Positions 57,401 to 64,000 of a stretch of 64,000 nt of DNA are shown in pieces. The translations under genes and the position numbers were made by a program. The notes under the pieces are model-generated. The model was not told the DNA's origin. It ran no database searches and saw only the letters and a program-made list of their open reading frames with translations. Every line of letters begins with the position of its first letter. Within the stretch, counting starts at the first letter, position 1. Source of the DNA: Panorpa germanica (Eukaryota > Arthropoda > Insecta > Mecoptera > Panorpidae); the NCBI GenBank assembly GCA_963678705.1, contig OY783206.1, forward strand, positions 24,253,807 to 24,317,806, read 5' to 3'.

Positions 57401-58038
57401 AATGGACTTGTGTCCTATGTCTTAATTTCTATAAAAGTGTACTATATATTGATAAAGTGGGTTACTAGAACCTCAAATGTTCCATTATTTTTTAATAACT
57501 CCTTATATGTTAGGAGATATTAACAATTACAAAAGTCATTTTGTCTCTTTAATTATTAAAGAGACTCAACGTTGTACACATTCCAAGTGCATATAACATC
57601 ACAATCCTTTGTAAGGTTACCAACCTTACAGCTCATAAAATTCTGCTATATGTATTTATATATCAAAATATCAAATATTATTTACAGCTATTTCAAGGAA
57701 CAATCAAATTTCAATATTATGTCTGTCTTAGCAGGGTTAAATAAAATAAAAATTTATTATTCTTTGATTTGACTTGATTATTTGACTACCAACAGCTACA
57801 AAACATTACCACATCACTGACCTACTCAACAAATAACTGACGTTAAAATGCATTTCACGTTATACAAATATGGCCGACCATTTCTAGCGCTAAAACTACA
57901 ATTCAAACTTTTAATTACTATGTCTCCGTCAATATTTAGATATTTAATAAAATAGACACGTCAATACACATTTATTAACATCAATTTCAATCAAAAATTG
58001 AAAAATCGACTACTAAAAAATGAGGACACAAGCCCATT
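57401..58038 (-). mobile_element. Family M1 MITE, near full length
   Basis: AATGGACTTGTGTCCTATGT to GAGGACACAAGCCCATT, 638 bp, inverted relative to the copy at 18181. Confidence 0.8.
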
Positions 58039-58767
58039 CAAAGTTGCCCAAAGTTTAAATGAGAATTTGATAATCAACCCATTGTTGTTTTGTTCAATTT
58101 CGCAATTATCGGATATGACAAACTATTTATAGAAATATTTGAAAGAGTAAAAGAAAGAAATCAGAGTTGGTAACAATAAAAACTGTTTTAAAAATATTAG
58201 TTCCACAATTCCACCGCAAAGCGCTTCGTTGCCAGATTTTTATTATTTTACGCCACCATTTTATCATTCTGTGACCAAACACCAAACATGACAAATCGCA
58301 TTCTGCTAGATGCACAAATTCCACAGCATAGAATCGGTTAACAATTACAGTAAGTCGAACAAGGGGATAAAAACCGAAACGCTTTGGTGTAACCATCCGA
58401 CTTCACTGGTCTATCAGCAGGATGAATTAAACTATAACCGTCCAAAGTCGTTGCGCCCAAACTTAATTAGAAAAATGTATAGTCGGAAGAAAGTTTAGAG
58501 TTTAAGTAAATTAGTTGGTAATAAAATAAATACCATTGAGTAGTTAATATTAGGATAAATAAAAAAAAGAAGATTAGAATAACATTGGATTATATTGACA
58601 GATGAGCATTGTTATTATATAGAAACGTTATTTATTTATAGATTATGTAGATTCAGAATAACAAACTCTTTATTTCATTAGGTTGACTTTAAAATGAAAG
58701 TAACGGAATTAAAGGAAAATCTTGGTACTATAAGTTGTTTATGTTGTGTGAACGAAATGAAATAAAG
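58039..58767. other. Gene-free stretch
   Basis: AT-rich with no recognisable gene or repeat end. Confidence 0.35.
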
Positions 58768-58942
58768 CGTTGTAGCACCCAATCAATAGCATTGGGTGAC
58801 TTTCCGAGCCGCCATGGGCGAACTCAAAACGCCGTACACGTTGTAGCACCCAATCAATGGCATTGGGTTACTTCCCGAGCCGCCATGGGCGAACTCAAAA
58901 CGCCGTACACGTTGTAGCACCCAATCAATGGCATTGGGTGAC
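58768..58942 (+). repeat. 71-bp tandem repeat, about 2.5 copies
   Basis: Units begin CGTTGTAGCACCCAATCAAT at 58768, 58839 and 58910, and include CCGAGCCGCCATGGGCGAAC. The GC content is far above the neighbourhood. It abuts the SINE at 58950. Confidence 0.8.
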
Positions 58943-58949
58943 ATCTTTA

Positions 58950-59042
58950 CCAAACCCAGAAAATACATTTCTGGCCCGAGGATCGAACCCAGGGACACAG
59001 TAGTCAGAGTCAAGCATCATTGCTCTCGGCCATCTGTGTTGT
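58950..59042 (-). mobile_element. tRNA-derived SINE head
   Basis: The - strand carries an A-box-like GATGGCCGAGAGC (59037-59025) and a B box GGTTCGATCC (near 58980-58990), with tRNA-like spacing. A CCAGAAATGTATTTTCTGGG hairpin follows. A close copy is at 62278-62371. Confidence 0.65.
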
Positions 59043-59045
59043 CAT

Positions 59046-60796
59046 ATGTGTGTGGCTTCTACTGAAATATTAAAATGTTGCCACACACATTTTATGTTCT
59101 GTATTGACCATTGTGGATTAATTGCCCGGCCTCCTTACACAATATGCATGTCTGAACACCTCGTGTGCCTCGAGTGCAGTTCATGTATAACACCTGCAGA
59201 AGAGAACAAAAGGAAAAAATGTAGCCCTCAATGAAAGAAATTACCATTCCTGAATGTTATTTTTGAGTAAGTACAATCATAATTAACCAACAGTTAAATC
59301 ATCGTACTTGTTAGGTTATGGTATATAAAACTGTAATTTGTATTGATAAGGTTGGTACAGAAAACGGTATAGAAATTGCAATACATGGTACGTCACATGC
59401 AGCATAATTGTGTATGGATAACTGAACTGTGTATTGTACCAGTACATTTTTGTTGAAGTATAAACTAGTTCGATATTTAAAGTTTGTACAAAACAAATTC
59501 TATTCTATTCTATTGTCTTATATATTTTATTGTTTCTTGTAATAATTATTTTGATGATATTAAAACTTATTTTTCATACTTTATTCATATATTTTATACT
59601 CAAATTATAACATGGTAGCAGACAAATGATAGCAGACAGTTTTAACTTGTCTCTTCCAAGTAACCCAATTCTGTTTTTCTAATATATGAATCATAAATTT
59701 GTTGTCCATTTTTAGTTTATTTTGTTAATGTTGGTGAACGAACATACAGCCGCCGCGTTATTAAAATAAAACGCTATACTGAGATCAAATAAATGAAACT
59801 ATTGTTATAGTTTGTGTATAAAATATATAAAAAAGTATGAATTATTAAAACGACACGACAAAATATATAAGACAACAAAAATTACAACAATATTACACAA
59901 CAAAACAATAACGAGTAAACACTAGCATTTGTTGTGTACAAACGTTAGACATGGAAGTAGTTTTTACTTCAACAACTTTATTTATTTTTTATTTTTTTGA
60001 TATTTTTGTTTGAGGATTTTATTGTGTCGTATTTGTATGTATGTATGTATGTATTTAAATACTTTTGAATCATATTTGTGCACATCTCTGCTCATGATGT
60101 CACACAAACATAGTCGCTTAAAACGTGCTCAAAACTAGTTTGAAACCAGTTTAGTTTCGTTCGTGGCGTGTGTCTTCTCTCACTCGTATACACATGCGTT
60201 CTCTAACTAACAACACAACGCAATCAGTCGACCCGTGTGGGGACGGCCTAAGTCTGTTTATTCTTATGTTATAAACACATGTTATAAATAGAAATTTAAA
60301 TAGGTATATCTCTATTTCAGCAAAGTTCTTGACAACTGCCAGTTTGGCTGCGGCTATCGCGGAAAGCTTATGACACTAAGGGAACACGAATCTTCGTGTA
60401 AGAACAGATTTCGCAAGAAGTTAGTGAAATGTTTTAGAATGGGTTGTCACTGGAGCGGTGTCCTGGATAATTTAGCTGGTCATTTTAGTAGAGAACATCC
60501 AAATCATTTTGTAACGTTGAAGCAATTTCCCGATGACGTGTTTCCTGTTAATGCTACAAGTCAAACTGTGCTCATAAACCAGTTGAGCGTTGATTCACCA
60601 TTTAACGAGCTGTATTGCTTGAAATTGTTTTCATCTTTGACTGAGCAAAAAGTTATCATTCAACATATCGGACACACTGGCATAGCAACACATGTCCATG
60701 AAACAATGAATGAGTTTGTAATATCCACATCTAATATGGACCATTTGAAGGTTGGACGTATTTATAAATTAGATATTTATTCAACCACAGAGAATA
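59046..60796 (+). pseudogene. Second RING/SINA gene, 5' part, with an in-frame stop
   Basis: Exon 59046-59266 reads LIARPPYTICMSEHLVCLEC, a degenerate RING; its 5' boundary is uncertain. It then has TGA at 59232-59234 and ends at a GTAAGT donor in phase 2. Exon 60321 onwards (TTTCAG acceptor, matching phase) reads NCQFGCGYRGKLMTLREHE and then MGCHWSGVLDNLAGHFSREH, a SINA-type zinc finger. A following domain runs to STTEN at about 60795. There the frame crosses into an inverted copy and stops at 60861. Exon layout and phase parallel the gene at 46756. Without the TGA it would be coding, so it is either a pseudogene or a defective allele. Confidence 0.65.
60020..60248. mobile_element. PIF/Harbinger-like MITE fragment in the pseudogene intron
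   Basis: It ends CGACCCGTGTGGGGACGGCC next to TAA, and its interior matches 39440-39500 in reverse. I could not find the left terminus. Confidence 0.5.
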
Positions 60797-61566
60797 CTCT
60801 GAAAACAGAGAAATATGCGGTACGGTCTTGTTGTACTATTAAAATAATGAACGGGTCGTAACAATAAAGGTGATACGCATCGTGTGTAGACATATTAGAG
60901 TAGCCTATCCGATAGTGTAATGGTCTGCCTAACTGTATTACATTAAAAGGATGTTCAAATTCAACATGTTCCATTAAATCTTTAATTAGTCCCTCCCATT
61001 TACATAAAGGAAACGTACGTCTTATTGAACGGTAAACGCAGGTGCGACTATGCCTGTCAATTTTCTCACGAGGACCACTAACAGGACATGCGGCTCTACT
61101 GAACTTACAAACTGTATCAAAACCTTCTAATAGTTGTTCTAGACCATGGTTTCTAGTGTTGGACAATATTACTCTACACGTTGGACAATTTTTTACATTC
61201 TTCCTGCATTCTTCACAAAAGCTGTAGCCATTAGAACACTGTGGTATTTTGTTTCCAATATATTCGTTACAAATTACACACTCGAGCCTTTTTATTATTT
61301 CATGAGGAATTTTATTAGAATCCTTATTTTTCATTTTCACGAAATAATATTTGGTTTTTATCGCCTCGATGTCCACGTATTTGTTTTCCATGTAAGCAGA
61401 AGTTTCCTTATTCTCTGTGGTTGAATAAATATCTAATTTATAAATACGTCCAACCTTCAAATGGTCCATATTAGATGTGTATATTACAAACTCATTCATC
61501 GTTTCATGGACATGTGTTGCTATGCCAGTGTGTCCGATATGTTGAATGATAACTTTTTGCTCAGTA
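60797..61566 (-). pseudogene. Inverted RING/SINA fragment
   Basis: The - strand frame covers the end of the preceding domain (MDHLKVGRIYKLDIYSTTEN), then KETSAYMENKYVDIEAIKTK, a RING (C-x2-C, CSNGYSFCEEC, C-x2-C), a SINA zinc finger (CKFSRAACPVSGPREKID) and LCKWEGLIKDLMEHVEFEHP. It supplies the part that should follow STTEN in the + strand copy. The RING His is Tyr here (NGYSFC), while the third copy has His. It has no start or promoter of its own. Confidence 0.7.
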
Positions 61567-61728
61567 GAATTCCATTAAGTGTTATACCCCTGCCATCTCT
61601 GCTAGTGTCAAGTTTATAACTCCGGTCATAAATCATAAACCGACTCCGCTTTTAATTCAGCAGTGAACCGTCGTTGCAATCTCTGTAACTCATAAAAAGG
61701 GCCTTTCCTATGAACGACTGAATAGAAT
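61567..61728 (+). mobile_element. M2 internal fragment between RING/SINA pieces
   Basis: It matches the segment 14170-14335 inside the long M2 element (AGAATTCCATTAAGT... to GAACGACTGAATAGAA) but has no termini. Confidence 0.65.
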
Positions 61729-62154
61729 AAGGAAACTTCTGCTTACATGGAAAACAAATACGTGGACATCGAGGCGATAAAAACCAAATATTATTTCGTG
61801 AAAATGAAAAATAAGGATTCTAATAAAATTCCTCATGAAATAATGAAAAGGCTCGAGTGTGAAATTTGTAACGAATATATTGGAAACAAAATACCACAGT
61901 GTTCTAATGGCCACAGCTTTTGTGAAGAATGCAGGAAGAATGTAAAAAATTGTCCAACATGTAGAGTAATATTGTCCAATACTAGAAACCATGGTCTAGA
62001 ACAACTATTGGAAGGTTTTGATACAGTTTGTAAGTTCAGTAGAGCCGCATGTCCTGTTAGTGGTTCTCGTGAGAAAATTGACAGGCATAGTCGCACCTGC
62101 GTTTACCGTTCAATAAGATGTATACGTTTACTTTATGTAAACGGGAGGGACTAA
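61729..62154 (+). pseudogene. Third RING/SINA fragment, frameshifted
   Basis: + strand: AYMENKYVDIEAIKTKYYFV, an intact RING (CSNGHSFCEEC) and CKFSRAACPVSGSREKIDRH, then a 2-bp insertion near 62118. This changes RRTFPLCKWEG into CIRLLYVNGRD and a stop. It is nearly the reverse complement of 60995-61395. Confidence 0.7.
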
Positions 62155-62277
62155 TATATGATGATCATACATTCAGTATCTTCGTTAACATATACAAGAA
62201 TCGTTCGCAGTAATTGTAACCGTGAGATATATAAATTGAATTATCAAAGTTTGAATCAATATACATTGATAACAACC

Positions 62278-62371
62278 AAACCCAGAAAATATACCTCTGG
62301 CCCGGGGATCGAACCCGGGGACACAGTAGTCACAGTGAAGCATCATTGCTCTCACCCAACTGTGTCGTTGT
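62278..62371 (-). mobile_element. tRNA-derived SINE head, better copy
   Basis: The - strand has CAGTTGGGTGAGAGC (A-box-like) and CCCGGGTTCGATCCCCGGGC (B box in an arm resembling the T-arm). It is followed by CCAGAGGTATATTTTCTGGG. It matches 58950-59042. Confidence 0.7.
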
Positions 62372-62823
62372 AAATAAATTTGTTTCATTTAAATAACAAA
62401 GCACTGTGTTTTTTTTTGTGTTTAGCAGTGGAGGTGATTTCAACATTAAGGTCATGTTCGCCTGAAGTTATTTTATTTTGGTTAAATTAGATTCAATATC
62501 TCTGCTAAATAGAAATAAGTAATAAAACTCAGTTATTTAACAATGTCTATTATATATAACTATTGTTCTATTTCATTTGTCCATTTAAACACTATTTTAA
62601 ATTATTTTTATTTGTTTACTAAACATAAATAAAAACGTCAACACACACTGAGATTATGCTGTAGACTAAGTAGTACCCGACCCTTTTGTTCGAGATCACA
62701 TTCAAAAACGCAATTCTTTTAGAAGTTCCCCTGAATTATTTTTTTTTTTAATTTTTATATATAATTTCTCTGTTTTCTTAGGCACGTATCCTTTTATCGT
62801 CCCTAATAATGTGTGATGAATGA

Positions 62824-63433
62824 AATGGGCTTGTGTCCTCATTTTTTAGAGGTCGATTTTTCAATTGTTGATTTAAATTGATGTTACTAAATGTGTATTG
62901 ATGTGTCTCTTTTATTAAATATCTAAATATTGACGGATATATAGCAATTAAAAATTTGAATTGTGGTTTTAGCGCTAGAAATGGTCGGCCATATTTTTAT
63001 GACGTGAAATGCATTTTAACGTAAGTTATTTGTTGAGTAGGTCAGAGCTGTGGTAATGTTCTGTAGCTGTTGGTAGTCAAATCAAAGAATAATAAGTTTT
63101 TATTTTATTTAACCCTGTTACGGTGATCCTTGCTCCTTGAAATAGCTGTAAATAATATTTGATATTTTGATATATACATACATATAGCAGAGATTTATGA
63201 GCTGTAAGGTTGGTAACCTTACACAAAGATTGTGATGTCACATGCACTTGGAATGTATACAACGTTGAATCCCTTTAATAATTAATGAGACAAAATGACT
63301 TTTTTAATTGTTAATATCTCTTAACATATAAGGAGTTATTAAAAAATAATTGAACATTTGAGGTTCAAGTAACCCACTTTATCAATATATAGTACACTTT
63401 TATAGAAATCAAGACATAGGACACAAGCGCATT
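62824..63433 (+). mobile_element. Family M1 MITE, full length
   Basis: AATGGGCTTGTGTCCTCATT to AGGACACAAGCGCATT, 610 bp. Confidence 0.8.
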
Positions 63434-63442
63434 AAACCTTCC

Positions 63443-63600
63443 CTGGTAACAATTTGGTAAATTGTCATGGTTTGAACATTGTTCGTCATTTTGCATTGCG
63501 ATTCTTGTTCACATTAACTGGTCGTTTAGATTCTGACAGGTGAAGTGGTTTCGCTATTTGCAGCCCATAACGAAATTTTTCACGACAACAATTCTTAGAT
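63443..63600 (+). mobile_element. Diverged M2 end
   Basis: CCCTGGTAACAATTTGGTAA at 63442 and GACAGGTGAAGTGGTTTCGC echo the M2 short form. The right terminus is not found. Confidence 0.4.
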
Positions 63601-63807
63601 TTTAATAAATATGATATGAAGTTTAAAGTTTTATATCTTAACTATGAAATGAAATGTTAAATAAATTTAAGAACATTGTAAGGTAATATAACAAGAAACA
63701 AAGCATAAAAACTACAACATCTGTAAAAAGTCCATCTAATGTAGAAAATTTTACTTTATTATTATTTTACATAAAATTTACATTATACAAATATTTTGTT
63801 AGTTTTG

Positions 63808-63978
63808 TTACAAGAATTTTTTGGCGATAATTTTCTCTTCATATTTCTGATATTTCTCCTGTTGCTTTTTCTCATCAGCCATCTTTTGCAAATACTTCTT
63901 CTTCTGTTCATCAGATTCCTTTTCAACCTTTACCACGTACTGAATGGGAGAGTTCATGGCTGCGCTTAAACCGAAGTT
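63808..63978 (-). CDS. Last exon of an unidentified Lys/Glu/Gln-rich protein (partial)
   Basis: 56 codons and a stop, after the acceptor TTTTTTATAG at 63979. It starts NFGLSAAMNSPIQYVVKVEK and continues as a charged helix rich in Lys, Glu and Gln (DEKKQQEKYQKYEEKI), ending AKKFL. On the - strand an AATAAA lies about 50 bp past the stop, so this is a real 3' terminal exon. The rest of the gene lies beyond 64000. The tail looks like a coiled-coil or disordered charged C-terminus. I do not recognise the family. Confidence 0.7.
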   Translation of the reverse strand, partial: NFGLSAAMNSPIQYVVKVEKESDEQKKKYLQKMADEKKQQEKYQKYEEKIIAKKFL

Positions 63979-64000
63979 CTATAAAAAAGTGTTGTGTTTT

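Noticed and set aside
57572-57772. Small open frames such as 57572-57772, 63077-63262 and 4761-4964
   Set aside because: They all fall inside M1 MITE copies and recur with frame breaks, so they are chance frames in a repeat.
58735-58917. Open frames over the 71-bp repeat
   Set aside because: Both strands are open by chance because the unit is GC-rich and repeated. No start context or splice signals support a gene.
58950-59042. A true tRNA gene
   Set aside because: A and B boxes are present but I could not fold an acceptor stem or full cloverleaf, and a second copy shares non-tRNA flanks. A SINE head fits better.

Overview
The window is eukaryotic and most likely from an insect. It is AT-rich, its genes have GT-AG introns, its small secreted-peptide genes have TATA boxes, and it is packed with arthropod-type transposon debris (mariner, hAT, PIF/Harbinger-like, piggyBac-like and Tc1-like MITEs, RTE-like and other non-LTR retrotransposon ends, tRNA-derived SINEs). 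I cannot fix the insect order from sequence alone.

The centre (about 6.8-54.7 kb) is a tandem family of 14 small secreted cysteine-rich peptide genes, called P1-P14 here in map order. P1-P5 and P7-P11 are on the + strand; P6 and P12-P14 are on the - strand. Each has a signal peptide of about 22-26 residues and one six-cysteine domain. All share the signature C-x-G-x(8,13)-G-x-C-x5-C-x(10,15)-C-x(4,6)-[VI]-C-C. This resembles a minimal stand-alone clip-type domain with no protease attached. All 14 also have a 3' splice site 5-6 bases before the ATG, so the whole protein lies in exon 2 behind a non-coding first exon. For most, a TATA box, short exon 1 and GTAAGT-like donor can be found upstream. 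Subgroups by sequence are P1/P3/P4 (+P2), P5/P6, P7/P8/P14 and P9/P10/P11 (+P12/P13). The last group is strongly basic, and P11 has an odd, seventh cysteine.

Left end (0.05-4.1 kb, - strand): a three-exon gene joining an N-terminal THAP zinc finger to a hAT-transposase-like body (THAP12/'52 kDa repressor of the inhibitor of the protein kinase'-like, 874 aa when spliced). Its THAP exon is duplicated intact at 5.07-5.27 kb.

Right part: a RING/SINA-type (seven-in-absentia-like) gene at 46.7-51.06 kb appears spliced in frame onto an exon of nineteen 25-residue repeats, the 19th interrupted by a stop. Between 59.0 and 62.2 kb lies a second RING/SINA locus, broken by an in-frame stop, by inverted duplications and by a transposon fragment. 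The last exon of an unidentified lysine-rich protein lies at 63.8-64.0 kb (- strand).

The spaces between genes are mostly non-autonomous transposons. Several sit in the 3' flanks or 5' introns of the peptide genes, with target-site duplications still readable. The likely biological system is the peptide array: a rapidly diversifying multigene family of secreted disulfide-rich peptides (immune effector, clip-like regulator or secretion component; role unknown) with duplicated promoter modules.
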